Shown: positions 49,158 through 58,837 of the stretch, in pieces
Layout: every line of letters starts with the position of its first letter
Position numbering within the stretch: position 1 is the first letter of the stretch
Assembly (NCBI RefSeq): GCF_016827675.1
Contig: NZ_JAERJA010000001.1
Coordinates: 558,001-622,000 of the forward strand
DNA: 64,000 nt
Direction: 5' to 3'
Origin: Nocardioides limicola
Lineage (GTDB): Bacteria; Actinomycetota; Actinomycetes; Propionibacteriales; Nocardioidaceae
Notes under the pieces: generated by a model
Database searches by the model: none
Seen by the model: only the letters and a program-made list of their open reading frames with translations
Told to the model about the DNA's origin: nothing
Made by a program: the position numbers and the translations under genes

Positions 49158-49562
49158 TCAGTTCACGTCGGGATCCTCCTCGATCACGTGCACCGCCGCC
49201 TCCTCCGCGGAGGCGCCGGCCCCGTCGATCCCCTCGTCCTCGGCGATCATCTCGGCCTCCGTGTCGGCCCGGACGCCGTGGTCGGGGGCGAGGAGTCTGC
49301 CGGCCCGTTCCCGGCCCACCTCACCGGAGACCGGGCCGTCGAGGATGTCGGCGTCCGCCTCCGCGTAGGCCTCCTCCCACACCTCGGGCTCCTCCTGGGG
49401 CAGCCGCTCCTCGATGCTCTCGCCCTCGAGTTGTTCGCGGTGTGTGACGCCCTTGGCCCTCGACCCGCGAAGTCGTTCCGGGGGTGAGAACCCTTCGTCG
49501 AGTACGTCGTCAACGCCGCGGTCATCCAAGCTGTCCTGGGGCTGCAACTGGTCCTCGCCCAT
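49158..49562 (-). CDS. DUF5709-family acidic protein
   Basis: A 134-residue acidic protein with the family opening QLQPQDSLDDRGVDDVLDEG followed by FSPPERLRGS, an acidic middle (ESIEERLPQEEPEVWEEAYAEAD) and VGRERAGRLLAPD. No membrane segment or signal peptide. The ATG has GAGGAGGAG upstream and a SigB-type promoter precedes it. Function unknown; this family is typical of actinobacteria and recurrent in stress regulons. Confidence 0.85.
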   Translation of the reverse strand: MGEDQLQPQDSLDDRGVDDVLDEGFSPPERLRGSRAKGVTHREQLEGESIEERLPQEEPEVWEEAYAEADADILDGPVSGEVGRERAGRLLAPDHGVRADTEAEMIAEDEGIDGAGASAEEAAVHVIEEDPDVN

Positions 49563-49595
49563 CTGCTCCTCCTCGTGTCGTCCGGTCCCGTGCCG

Positions 49596-49620
49596 GTACC
49601 CGCTCTGGCCCAGGTCACGC
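49596..49620 (-). promoter_or_regulatory. SigB/SigF-type promoter of the DUF5709 gene
   Basis: On the minus strand, GCGT (49617-49620), 15 bases, GGGTAC (49596-49601), 33 bases before the start codon. Confidence 0.6.
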
Positions 49621-49754
49621 ATCTGGGAGCACATGTCCTCACACGAGCCGGGCCGGTCCGGGACCTTGACAGGCTCTCCGCGGCCTCACTAGCGTCAGCG
49701 GACGGGGGCGCGGGACCAGTCATGCAGTGACCCATCGCCTGAATCGGGGACGCC

Positions 49755-52700
49755 ATGCCACCTCGGAGACGCAGCCTCAACTCGGTCACACCGCTGCGAT
49801 TCGCCGCCGCCTGGCGGCTGGAGCTGGACAAGGTCGGTGACGCCCTCGGGCCACACCTCACCCCGGCACCCGAGGACCCCACAGCCGCCGACGACGCCCT
49901 GCGCGTCGACCTGATCCGGCCCTGGGACCTGGTGGCTCTCAGTGTGGCGTTCACCGGCTGCGAACTGGTCGCCGGCGGGGCCAGCCCCCCGGCGGTCCGG
50001 CCGCATCGCGGCAGCACCGGCCGGATGTTCGTGGACCATGCGTTCCAGCATGGCTACGAGGAGGCCGTCTACGAGAGCACAGCGAAGGCCCCGCTCGAAC
50101 GGGACGGCAAGCCCGACCCCGGTCACCCCCAGTCCCAGGACCCCGCCGGCGCCCGCCCCCACCCTCCGGTCGGATTCCGCCCGGCTCGCGCCAGCAGACT
50201 GGTGTTCACGATCGCCACCGACGACGTGATCGAGTTCTCCACGGCCGGGATCCTGGCCGCGATGAGCCGCCTGGAGCTCGTCGTGCACCCACTGGCCACT
50301 CCCGGGACCGCGCCGACGGTCGGCCGCACGGGCGCCCTCCCCGAGCGTGAGTTCCGGCCGCACTTCCTGCACCTGGGCGACGGCCTGATCATGGTTCTGG
50401 ACGCCCAGTCACCGGTGATCGAGAAGGCGACGCAGGCGTTCCTGCGCAGCAATCCGGCCCCTGATGTCACCACCACCGCAGGACTTCTGGCCCACCAGCA
50501 GAACCTCCGACTGGCCCGCGCCGAGGCGGTCCGGGCGGTACCGACGGTGAAGCCGGGGACCCGGATCCCCGATCATTCCATCTTCGCCCCGGGGCGTGGA
50601 CTGGTCCCCGACCTGCGCGGGCCGCAGATCCGGCCCCGACGCACCCTCAGCCGTCCACCCACCCTCGAAGAGACCAGCATCGAGGCGCCGTACCGGCTGA
50701 TCGTCTCCCCCGGTGCGGGGGCCAGGTGGGCGCATGCGGCCACACCGGCGGCCGCCGACGATGCTCCCGAGCACGTCGAACTGTGGCACACCCGGTTGGC
50801 CGGTCCTCCCGCTGACGACGATGAACCCCCGGACGAGCGCGACGACAAGAACAGGATCATCCGGGCACTGTGGGCCCGTGACCGGGACTGGGCCGGCGAC
50901 CAATGGCGCGACGGCACCACCGAGAAGAACGTCTTCGCGCACACCTTCTCCCCCGACCCCACCCACGGCCCGGGGTTCCGTGGGTCACTCGATCGCCTGG
51001 ACCGGCACATGCTGGTGCGCCAGTCCGCCGAGACCTGGCCCGGCAAGAGCGGCACCATCGCCCCGGTGCCGGTGGGCGCCGACGCGCTGTGGCTCTCCGG
51101 CCTGGGTGCGTGGCTGGACCTGCACGGCGCCTGGACGACCCTGCCCTACTCGGAGGTGCAACTGGAGTCGATCCTCTCCTGGGACCATGTGGCACCGATG
51201 GGCCGGGACCAGTTCGTGCGGGTGGTCTATCCCGGCTACCTCTATCCCTTCGGCCACCAGACCGCGTTGGTCAAGATCACCGAACGGAAGATGAAGGACA
51301 CCGTGCATCCGGTGGCCGGGCTCTATCAACGGATGTTCCTGGTCGTGGGTGAGCGCAGCCGCAACTACACGAACCGGGATCTGCCGTTCACCAGGGTCCG
51401 GGTCCGGCCCACCGTCTCTCCCAACCTGGACCCCCTCTCGGAATCCTCCGGTGACAGCCAGTCGTCGTTCTTCTGGCCCCGGGTAGCCGGCAGCCGGTTC
51501 CCGTTCATCCTCGACGCCGTCGACCACGCGGGCCGGCCGATCCGGCTGAACACGCCGCTGATGTGGGTCGCGGAGTCGTTCAGCAGTGCCCAGAACCGGG
51601 CCGCCGTCGATGCGGCGTACGCCGGAGACCCAAGTCGGCGGGTGACGGTGCAGGGGCAGAACCTCGCCTACGTGACCCCGGCCCCCGACGGCCCGGATGT
51701 CGGCTTGGACACGGAAGCGGTCTGGCTGCTCGGCAAGGCCTCCCTGGGCTCCAGCACCCCGCGGCTCTCGGCAGCCACCGCGACCGTCCCTGCCGTCGAA
51801 CAGATCTCCTCGGCTGGCCGGATCCCGTTCGCCTACCACCCCACCTACGTCACCGACGGCCTCGGCGCACCGAGTATCGGCGACGTCTGGGCGCTGATCC
51901 GGGAGGGCGCCGGCGGCGAAGAGGCCAGCGTCGACCCGACCGCCCCGCTGCCCCAGTTGCGCTTCGGGGCCGGCGCCCCCACCGGCAGCGATGGAGCGGG
52001 CGGCTTCCTCGCCCCCGACCTTCCGATCCGGGCACTCTCCCTCGGCACCGGTCCGGTGGGCGACGTGGGCAGCGCGGCCGCCGGTGGCCTCAACCCCGCA
52101 GCCTTCCTGGCCGGCGCCCTCCCCAAACTCTTCGGGCTGATCGACCTGTCGGACCTGATCGCCTCCGCTGCCGCGCTCCCGAGCATCGTCACCGAGACCG
52201 TGGGCCGGGTGACCAAGCTGATCAACGACCTCGCCCTGGCCGCCGCCACCGCCACCGAGGCCGTCACCGAGGCGCAGAAGCAGGCGCAACGCGCCCAGGG
52301 CAAGAGCGCGGCCCTGCAGGCCCAGGCACAGCAGGCGCTCACCCAGGCCCAGGCCTTGGCCACCGACGCCGAGTCCTTCGCCCAGGACTTCGGGGCCTTG
52401 CTCAACTCGCTCACCACCGCAGACGTGGACCAGATCGAGGCCCAGCTCGGCACCGCCCGCGCTTCCCTGCAGCAGCTCGCCGACCGGTTCCGGGCACTGG
52501 CGGAGCTGCTCCCTCCGCAGGCAGCCATCCAATGCCGGCGGATCGGTGCTCTTCTCGACGAGGCCGGTCAGGGCGTCGATCTCGCCCAGGACCTGTTCGA
52601 CTCCATCCAGGGTCTCGACCCGGCCAACCTGACCCAGAGTTTCAGCTTCGAGTGGAAACCGGCCCTGCAGAACTGGCCGGCATCCTTCCCGATCTTCGCC

Positions 52701-53642
52701 CTGAAGCCCGGGAGCCAGGACAACCTGACCCTGGCCGTACACGGCCAGCTGTCCGGACAGGGACACCCCGAGGTGGTGGCCAGTGCCGAGCTCCGGGACT
52801 TCCACCTCAACCTGTTCGGGAACGCGCCGCTGATGCGGATCCCGTTCGACCACATGTTCTTCAAGAGCGGGTCGACCGGCAAGCCCGAGGTCGACGTCGT
52901 CCTGGGCGATCTGGAGTTCCTCGGCATCCTCGGCTTCGTGGAGCGGATCAAGGAGTTGATCCCGTTCGACGGGTTCAGCGATCCGCCGTACGTCGAGGTG
53001 ACCACCGAGGGTGCCACGGCCGGCTTCACCCTGGCCCTGCCCAACGTCGCCGTCGGCGTCTTCAACCTCTCCAACATGTCGCTGGCCGCCGACGTCTCGG
53101 TCCCCTTCCTCGGCAAGTCGGTCACCGTCGGATTCAGCTTCTGCAGCCGGGAACGCCCCTTCCGCCTGACCGTGATGTGTCTGGGCGGCGGTGGCTGGTT
53201 CCTGGTCCGGATCGCCCCGGACGGCCTGGACGTCCTCGAGGTCGGTCTGGAGGCCACCGCTGCGCTGGCGGTGGACTTCGGGGTGGCCTCCGGGTCGATC
53301 TCCGCCTCGGTGGGCATCTACATCCGGCTCGAAGGCGAGCAGGGGTCGCTGACCGGCTACTTCCGGCTCCGCGGCGAGGTCGATGTCCTCGGCCTGATCA
53401 GCGCCTCCATCGAGCTCTACATGGAACTGGTCTACCAGTTCGACACCGGCAAGATGCTCGGCCGGGCGACCATCACCGTCGAGGTGGAGGTGCTGATCTT
53501 CTCCGGGACCGTGAAGATCTCTGCGGAGCGACAGTTGGCCGGCTCCAACGGCGACCCGTCGTTCCGGGAGGTGCTGGGCGCCGAGCAGGGCACCTCGGAT
53601 GCGTGGAACGAGTACTGCCTGGCATTCGCGGCGGAGGAGTGA
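49755..53642 (+). CDS. Very large protein of unknown function (1295 residues), first gene of a two-gene operon
   Basis: I recognise no family. There is no signal peptide and no membrane segment, so the product should be cytosolic unless exported by a dedicated route. Residues 1-800 are strand-rich with many Trp/Tyr/Pro positions (RVVYPGYLYPFGHQTALVKI, FFWPRVAGSRFPFILDAV). Residues 815-935 are Ala/Gln-rich coiled coil (TEAVTEAQKQAQRAQGKSA, ALQAQAQQALTQAQALATD). Residues 940-1290 are beta strands with alternating hydrophobics (FGVASGSISASVGIYIRLE, ISASIELYMELVYQF), as in long lipid-binding or barrel-like sheets. ATG at 49755 with GGGGAC upstream. The next gene starts four bases after its stop, so the two are made together. 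Base composition matches the neighbours. Confidence 0.85.
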   Translation: MPPRRRSLNSVTPLRFAAAWRLELDKVGDALGPHLTPAPEDPTAADDALRVDLIRPWDLVALSVAFTGCELVAGGASPPAVRPHRGSTGRMFVDHAFQHGYEEAVYESTAKAPLERDGKPDPGHPQSQDPAGARPHPPVGFRPARASRLVFTIATDDVIEFSTAGILAAMSRLELVVHPLATPGTAPTVGRTGALPEREFRPHFLHLGDGLIMVLDAQSPVIEKATQAFLRSNPAPDVTTTAGLLAHQQNLRLARAEAVRAVPTVKPGTRIPDHSIFAPGRGLVPDLRGPQIRPRRTLSRPPTLEETSIEAPYRLIVSPGAGARWAHAATPAAADDAPEHVELWHTRLAGPPADDDEPPDERDDKNRIIRALWARDRDWAGDQWRDGTTEKNVFAHTFSPDPTHGPGFRGSLDRLDRHMLVRQSAETWPGKSGTIAPVPVGADALWLSGLGAWLDLHGAWTTLPYSEVQLESILSWDHVAPMGRDQFVRVVYPGYLYPFGHQTALVKITERKMKDTVHPVAGLYQRMFLVVGERSRNYTNRDLPFTRVRVRPTVSPNLDPLSESSGDSQSSFFWPRVAGSRFPFILDAVDHAGRPIRLNTPLMWVAESFSSAQNRAAVDAAYAGDPSRRVTVQGQNLAYVTPAPDGPDVGLDTEAVWLLGKASLGSSTPRLSAATATVPAVEQISSAGRIPFAYHPTYVTDGLGAPSIGDVWALIREGAGGEEASVDPTAPLPQLRFGAGAPTGSDGAGGFLAPDLPIRALSLGTGPVGDVGSAAAGGLNPAAFLAGALPKLFGLIDLSDLIASAAALPSIVTETVGRVTKLINDLALAAATATEAVTEAQKQAQRAQGKSAALQAQAQQALTQAQALATDAESFAQDFGALLNSLTTADVDQIEAQLGTARASLQQLADRFRALAELLPPQAAIQCRRIGALLDEAGQGVDLAQDLFDSIQGLDPANLTQSFSFEWKPALQNWPASFPIFALKPGSQDNLTLAVHGQLSGQGHPEVVASAELRDFHLNLFGNAPLMRIPFDHMFFKSGSTGKPEVDVVLGDLEFLGILGFVERIKELIPFDGFSDPPYVEVTTEGATAGFTLALPNVAVGVFNLSNMSLAADVSVPFLGKSVTVGFSFCSRERPFRLTVMCLGGGGWFLVRIAPDGLDVLEVGLEATAALAVDFGVASGSISASVGIYIRLEGEQGSLTGYFRLRGEVDVLGLISASIELYMELVYQFDTGKMLGRATITVEVEVLIFSGTVKISAERQLAGSNGDPSFREVLGAEQGTSDAWNEYCLAFAAEE

Positions 53643-53646
53643 GCCG

Positions 53647-56600
53647 ATGATCACCGAGACCTTCACCGTCTGCGCATTGCCCCACACGGTGGCCGCCGAC
53701 GCTCCGTTCCATGTCTCCCTCTTCATCGCGCCGAGGCTCGCACCGAGCCAACCGGGTGAGGCTCTGGGCGGCGCCGAGGCGTTCGTCCGGTGGCCGGCAC
53801 TGTTGCGCGACGCCAAGGTCGAGTTGCGTGACCAGGCGGGTCCGATCGATTGCAGCCCGCTGCGTGACGCCCTCGATGAGACATGGTGGGAGCGCGTCTT
53901 CGAGCCCGCAACCCCGGTACTCAGCCAGCAGGTGCCGCAGTGGCAGCAGCGAGACTGGCGGTCCTTCGACGCCGCCGCTGTCGCCCAACTCGCCAAAGTG
54001 ATGCACCTGGCCACCATCTACGCCAGCCCCACCGAGCCACCCTCGCCCCAGGCGCACCCGCTCCAGCGGCTCTTCCAGAGCACAGTCAACAGGTGGCTCG
54101 ACGGCCGCCGTCGGTACGACGAGCGGGACCTCACCGAGCGCTTGGACGAGATGACCGAGGGGCAACCGCTGATCCACTGGGAGCGTCAGCGCAGTGGCCG
54201 CCCTGACGGGAGAGAGCCGGAGCAGTCTATGGCGCAGGCCCTGATCGACCTGCATCGAGTACGCCGCTTCTACGAACGCCCCGAGTCGGCGGCGCAGCTG
54301 CCCTACCGGGAACGACCTGATCCCGACGCCGTGGCCGCGCCGTTGCCCCCACCTGCCCCCGAGTTCCATGAGCGGGTGGCGATGCTCGGCGACCACCCCG
54401 AGATGCTGCGCCGAGCCGGCCTGGTCCTCGACCTGCGCGCCGACCACGAACGATTGCGTCGCTCCCGGTTCCTCAGCGCGAAGGTCACGCTGCCTGGCAC
54501 CGCGGCGGTCTGTCACACCACCCGGGTGGCCTGCCGGACCACCGATGACGACGGGTTCGTGTCCCGTCCGAGTGGGTCGGACTGGCACGACGGCGCCCTC
54601 GTCCTGGGCGAGGAGAACCGCTTCACCGTGCTGGACATCGACACCGACGGCAGCGCGTTGAAGGCCGAACGGTTCCTGTGGGGGCTTCCCCGGCTGCTCA
54701 AGGTGCAGCGCAACGCCGACCCGGTCAACGCCGCCACCCCGGCCCTGCGGGGCCACGGCTTCACCATCGCCCGGACCGGTCAGGCGCTCACCGCGCAGAC
54801 GAGGCTGGCCCGTCAGACCGATCTCGAGTCCCGGCTCAGCATCGGCGAGGAGCCCGATCTGACTACCGAGGACGTCACCCGGGGCCTGCGCGTCGATGTC
54901 TGGGACTCCGAGACCGATCGCTGGGCCTCGCTCCACTCCCGGTTGGCCGAGGTGGCGGTCACCGGCCATGGCTCGATCGCCACGGACCTGGCCGAGGAGG
55001 GGTTCATCCAGGGCACCTCCGCCCACGAGACACCGGGGGTCACCGACTCCCCGGTGCATGTCCACGAAGCGATGTTCGGGTGGGAGGGGTGGAGTCTCTC
55101 CGCACCACGTCCGGGGAAGCGGATCCGGAAGGCCACGCCCGAGGAGCGGGCCGCCACCGGGCAGGACGAAGTGGTCGAGGAGACCCCGGCCGAGATCCAG
55201 CCGGGCGAGCGGCCACCGCACCCGATCCGGTTCACCCACCGGGTGCGGCCCGGCAGCCTGCCTCGGTTGCGGTACGGACGCTCCTACGCCTTCCGCGCCT
55301 GGGCCGTGGACCTGGCCGGCAACTCCCGTCCGCACGATCTGACCTCGGCGTCGCCGGACGCCACCCCCACCGGTCCCGCCGCGGAGGCGGCGCCGCTGTG
55401 GTCGGCGGCGGTTCGCACCGAGATCAACGCCACCCTCGCGGCTCGGGAGGTCGCTCCGCAGGTGGTCAGCGCAGCGCAGGAGCCCCCCGAGGCACTCCTG
55501 GACCTGGTGGGACCGCGGTTGCGGGAACTCACCCGGTTGCGGGCGGAGGCGCCGTCCCGGGTGAACCGGGCCGGGCTGGTCGCAGCCGCCACCGCGGCAG
55601 CCGTCCGGGACCTCGCCCAGCCGTTGGTGACCGAGACGGCCGTCGGCGAGATCGGCCCCTCGACGGTGACCCGGCCGCGCCCCTTCCTGCGCTGGGATCC
55701 GGTCGAGCCTCCCGTCGTGGTGCCGTTGCGCCGCTTCACCGAGGGCGAATCCGTCCAGGTGGTGGTGGTCCGTTCGGGCGTCACCCAGGATCCGGAGACG
55801 TTGGCTGTCACCGTCGTGGACCCCGTGCAGTACGCCGCCGAGGTCGCCCCGGAGTTGGGGTACGGCGCCACCAGCGAGCGGCATCTCGGCGCCCCGAAGA
55901 CCACCCAGATGACCGCAGAGCTGCACGGCCGCTTCGACGCGGGGATCGGCACCTCCCCCGCCCAGGCCCAGCAGATGCTGGGGTGGGCGATCAGCGAGGA
56001 CGGTTCCCTTCTCGACGTGGATCGCGCCGACCTCGACAACCCGCCCGCCCGGATCCCGCAGCCCGGGGTCCGACTCGAGCACAGTGCGCCGATTCCGCAG
56101 GCGGAGTTGAAGAGCCTCCCGTTGCCTCCGGGCGAGGCCCCGGCGCCGGGGCAGTACGTCGTCCACGACACCGAGGAGTTGACGCTGCCCTATCTGCCCG
56201 ACCCGATGGCGGCCGGGGTCAGCTTCGTCTTCCCCGACGCAGGCCGGGGGCGACAGCTTCCGTTCCCGTTCGGTGGTGAAGGCTTCACGACCGGCTACGG
56301 CGGCAGCTGGCCACGGATCGAGCCCTACCGGATGGTGCTGTCCGGCTCCCCCGAACTGGACTCCCACGTGACCGACCGCACCATCGGATTCTCGCTGCCG
56401 CCCGGCGACACGCAGCGGATGCGGCTCTCCTCCTCGCTGCGCAAAGAGGAGTTGGGGCTACTGGGCGCCTGGCGCAGCCTCGCCCCCGCGGTTCGGGAGA
56501 ACCCGGACGTCGAGGAGGCTGCCGCGGACGGCTGGCTGTGGGGGCTCACCCCGGCCGAGGAGGTGCTGCTGGTGCACGCCGTTCCGCGGCCGGTGCAGGC

Positions 56601-58134
56601 GCCGCGACCGACGCGGTTGGCGCCGGTCCGGTCGGTCGGACGCACGTCGTACGCGCTGTTCGGCGGGGTCGACGTGCACGGACCGAGCACGGACAGTCTC
56701 CTGGCCCATGCCCGGTGGACCGACCCGGTCGATGACCTCTCCCGGTCGCGCTGGCACACGCAGGACTCCGCCGCGATCGCGTTCCAGACCCGGATCGACG
56801 TCGCGGAGGACATCGCGCTGCTGTGGCCCAGCGCCGTGCCCGTCAACCTCCCCGGCCTCGGCGTCACCCGGACCCATCCTGCCGTGCACGAGATCGGCGA
56901 CACCCGCCACCACCGGATCAGCTTCCGGTTCCGGGCGCTGACCCGGTTCCGCGAGTACTTCCACCCCAGCCTGCTGACCCCGGGGCCGGTCCCCGATGAC
57001 CCCGGTCAGCCCTACGACGACGGGCAGAGCGTGGTCAGCTCCGAGGTCGTCGTCGACATCCCCAGTTCGGCGCGGCCGGCGGCACCGGTGGTGCACTCGG
57101 TGCTGCCGCTGTTCCGGTGGGACTTCGGCGAGGAGCCCGAGCAGCCGATGGCTCGTCGGCACGTGCGGCGCACCGGGGTCCGGATCTATCTGGAGCGACC
57201 GTGGTTCTCCAGCGGCGACGGTGAACTGCTGGCGGTGTTGCTGGCTCCGGGGGGCGACGACGAGATCGGTGAGCCCCCCGAGGACGAGTCCGGATTCCCC
57301 TACGTCAGCAAGGTCGGCCAGGATCCGGTGTGGCACAGTGCGCCGGTCCCCCGGCGAGCGATGACGCGGTTGCAGTTGGACAACCTGCTGCGCTTCGCAG
57401 GCATCGACGACCGGCCCGCTCCAGGACGTCCGTGTGCACCTCCGGAGACGTTGCCACTGACGACCATCAACGGCGCACCCCAGGTGGTGGCGGTCGGCTA
57501 CCGGCCGCAATTCAATGAGGAGCGAGGTCTCTGGTACGTCGATGTCGCCCTGGATCCGGGGGCCACGTTCTGGCCGTTCGTCAGGCTGGCGGTGGCTCGC
57601 TATCAGCCCTCGTCGGTCCCCGGCTGCCATCTCTCGGCACCGGTGCGCTGCGACTTCGTGCAGTTGCCCCCCGAGCGGACCGTCTCGGTCTCGCGGACGG
57701 ATGCCAGCCATGCCCGGGTGGTGGTGAGCGGCCCGATCGGGTTGCGGACCCGGTCCGACCGCGAAGGGTCACCTGCTGCGGCGCTGTCGGTGAACCGGGT
57801 GGTCTATGCCCGGCTGCAGCGCCGTGACCCGTTGATCACCGGGGATCTGGGCTGGGAGACACTCGGCAGCACGCAGTTGACACTGCGGGGGCAGGGCGCC
57901 CACGACTGGGAGGCGGCCTGGGTCGGCGAACTCGCCGCGCCGGAGGAGATCTGGCTGCGCCGGCCCAGCGACCCCGACAGCGACGATGCCGGGGAACGCC
58001 CATGGCGGATCACCATCGAGGAGTGGGAGCGTCTCCCCGGCGATCCGCTCGCCGCCAGGGAGGCGGGGGCGCTGCTCACCGGTCGACCGAGGTGGGAGCA
58101 GCGGCTGGTCTTCGCCGACGAGGTGATGCTGTAG
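53647..58134 (+). CDS. Very large protein of unknown function (1495 residues), second gene of a two-gene operon
   Basis: No family recognised, no signal peptide, no membrane segment. The first 200 residues are helical and Trp-rich (ALDETWWERVFEPATPVLSQ, then SFDAAAVAQLAKVMHLATIY). The rest is strand-rich with repeated elements that resemble immunoglobulin-like domains, for example RYGRSYAFRAWAVDLAGNS near residue 555, and HHRISFRFRALTRFREYF near residue 1085. Acidic/proline linkers separate the blocks. The ATG has GGAGGAG seven bases upstream, inside the end of the first gene. The size match, coupling and shared lack of homologues suggest the two form one complex. Confidence 0.85.
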   Translation: MITETFTVCALPHTVAADAPFHVSLFIAPRLAPSQPGEALGGAEAFVRWPALLRDAKVELRDQAGPIDCSPLRDALDETWWERVFEPATPVLSQQVPQWQQRDWRSFDAAAVAQLAKVMHLATIYASPTEPPSPQAHPLQRLFQSTVNRWLDGRRRYDERDLTERLDEMTEGQPLIHWERQRSGRPDGREPEQSMAQALIDLHRVRRFYERPESAAQLPYRERPDPDAVAAPLPPPAPEFHERVAMLGDHPEMLRRAGLVLDLRADHERLRRSRFLSAKVTLPGTAAVCHTTRVACRTTDDDGFVSRPSGSDWHDGALVLGEENRFTVLDIDTDGSALKAERFLWGLPRLLKVQRNADPVNAATPALRGHGFTIARTGQALTAQTRLARQTDLESRLSIGEEPDLTTEDVTRGLRVDVWDSETDRWASLHSRLAEVAVTGHGSIATDLAEEGFIQGTSAHETPGVTDSPVHVHEAMFGWEGWSLSAPRPGKRIRKATPEERAATGQDEVVEETPAEIQPGERPPHPIRFTHRVRPGSLPRLRYGRSYAFRAWAVDLAGNSRPHDLTSASPDATPTGPAAEAAPLWSAAVRTEINATLAAREVAPQVVSAAQEPPEALLDLVGPRLRELTRLRAEAPSRVNRAGLVAAATAAAVRDLAQPLVTETAVGEIGPSTVTRPRPFLRWDPVEPPVVVPLRRFTEGESVQVVVVRSGVTQDPETLAVTVVDPVQYAAEVAPELGYGATSERHLGAPKTTQMTAELHGRFDAGIGTSPAQAQQMLGWAISEDGSLLDVDRADLDNPPARIPQPGVRLEHSAPIPQAELKSLPLPPGEAPAPGQYVVHDTEELTLPYLPDPMAAGVSFVFPDAGRGRQLPFPFGGEGFTTGYGGSWPRIEPYRMVLSGSPELDSHVTDRTIGFSLPPGDTQRMRLSSSLRKEELGLLGAWRSLAPAVRENPDVEEAAADGWLWGLTPAEEVLLVHAVPRPVQAPRPTRLAPVRSVGRTSYALFGGVDVHGPSTDSLLAHARWTDPVDDLSRSRWHTQDSAAIAFQTRIDVAEDIALLWPSAVPVNLPGLGVTRTHPAVHEIGDTRHHRISFRFRALTRFREYFHPSLLTPGPVPDDPGQPYDDGQSVVSSEVVVDIPSSARPAAPVVHSVLPLFRWDFGEEPEQPMARRHVRRTGVRIYLERPWFSSGDGELLAVLLAPGGDDEIGEPPEDESGFPYVSKVGQDPVWHSAPVPRRAMTRLQLDNLLRFAGIDDRPAPGRPCAPPETLPLTTINGAPQVVAVGYRPQFNEERGLWYVDVALDPGATFWPFVRLAVARYQPSSVPGCHLSAPVRCDFVQLPPERTVSVSRTDASHARVVVSGPIGLRTRSDREGSPAAALSVNRVVYARLQRRDPLITGDLGWETLGSTQLTLRGQGAHDWEAAWVGELAAPEEIWLRRPSDPDSDDAGERPWRITIEEWERLPGDPLAAREAGALLTGRPRWEQRLVFADEVML

Positions 58135-58160
58135 CCCCTGTGGAAGGCGCGAGGTGGGAT

Positions 58161-58176
58161 CGGGGTGCTGACCCCG
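58161..58176. terminator. Short hairpin between convergent genes
   Basis: CGGGGT (58161-58166), loop GCTG, ACCCCG (58171-58176). It lies between the stops of the giant-protein operon and the response regulator, so it could end transcription from both sides. Stem of only six pairs. Confidence 0.35.
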
Positions 58177-58183
58177 GCTCGGT

Positions 58184-58837
58184 TCACATCCGTGAGGCCG
58201 AGCGCAGGTAGGTGAGCACGGCCAACACCCGCCGGTTGTCGTCCGCCACCGCCGGCAGGTCGAGTTTGGCGAGGATCCTGCCGATGTGGGTTTCGACGGT
58301 CTTGTCGGTGAGGCGGAACGCCTCGGCGATGGCCCGGTTGGAGCGGCCCTGGGCGACCAGCGCGAGCACCTCGCGCTCGCGCTCGGTCAGCCGCTCCACC
58401 GGGTCCTGGACGCGTCGCCGGCCGACCAGCAGTGAGATCACCTCGGGGTCCACGACCGTGCCCCCCGACGCGATCCGGCGCAACGCATCGACCAGCTCAT
58501 CGGCGGCGGCGACCCGCTCCTTGAGTAGGTACCCCGCCCTGCCGCCACACTGCAGAAGGTCGGCGACGTGCTCGGTCTCGACGTACTGCGACAGCACCAG
58601 CACGCCGACGTCCGGGTGCTGCTGCCTGATCGCCACCGCCGCCTCGAGGCCCTCGGTGGTGTGCGTAGGTGGCATCCGGACGTCGATCAGCGCCACGTCC
58701 GGCGGGTCGGCGGCGATGCACGCGGCCAGGGTGGTGGCGTCGGCGACGCTGCAGGTGACCTCGATGCCCAGGTCGCTCAACAGCCGGGCCACCCCGTCCC
58801 GGAAGAGTACGGCGTCATCGGCAATGGCTACTCGCAT
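58184..58837 (-). CDS. NarL/LuxR-type response regulator
   Basis: A 217-residue regulator. Receiver domain: acidic pocket in VAIADDAVLFRDG, phospho-Asp in DVALIDVRMPP, Lys in GYLLKERV. The C-terminal LuxR HTH is LTEREREVLALVAQGRSNRA with KTVETHIGRILAKLDL. The ATG at 58837 gives the natural start and lies ten bases inside the end of the sensor kinase gene, so kinase and regulator are coupled. It probably receives phosphate from that kinase. Confidence 0.93.
   Translation of the reverse strand: MRVAIADDAVLFRDGVARLLSDLGIEVTCSVADATTLAACIAADPPDVALIDVRMPPTHTTEGLEAAVAIRQQHPDVGVLVLSQYVETEHVADLLQCGGRAGYLLKERVAAADELVDALRRIASGGTVVDPEVISLLVGRRRVQDPVERLTEREREVLALVAQGRSNRAIAEAFRLTDKTVETHIGRILAKLDLPAVADDNRRVLAVLTYLRSASRM

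Noticed and set aside
49158..49562. Possible secreted or surface role of the DUF5709 protein
   Set aside because: No signal peptide or membrane segment; the acidic composition alone gives no location.
50985..54017. Frame of 1010 codons on the minus strand opposite the first giant gene, and a similar one at 53473-56367
   Set aside because: Low-complexity Gly/Arg/Glu/His composition typical of antisense shadow frames; the plus-strand frames have ribosome binding sites and folded-protein patterns.
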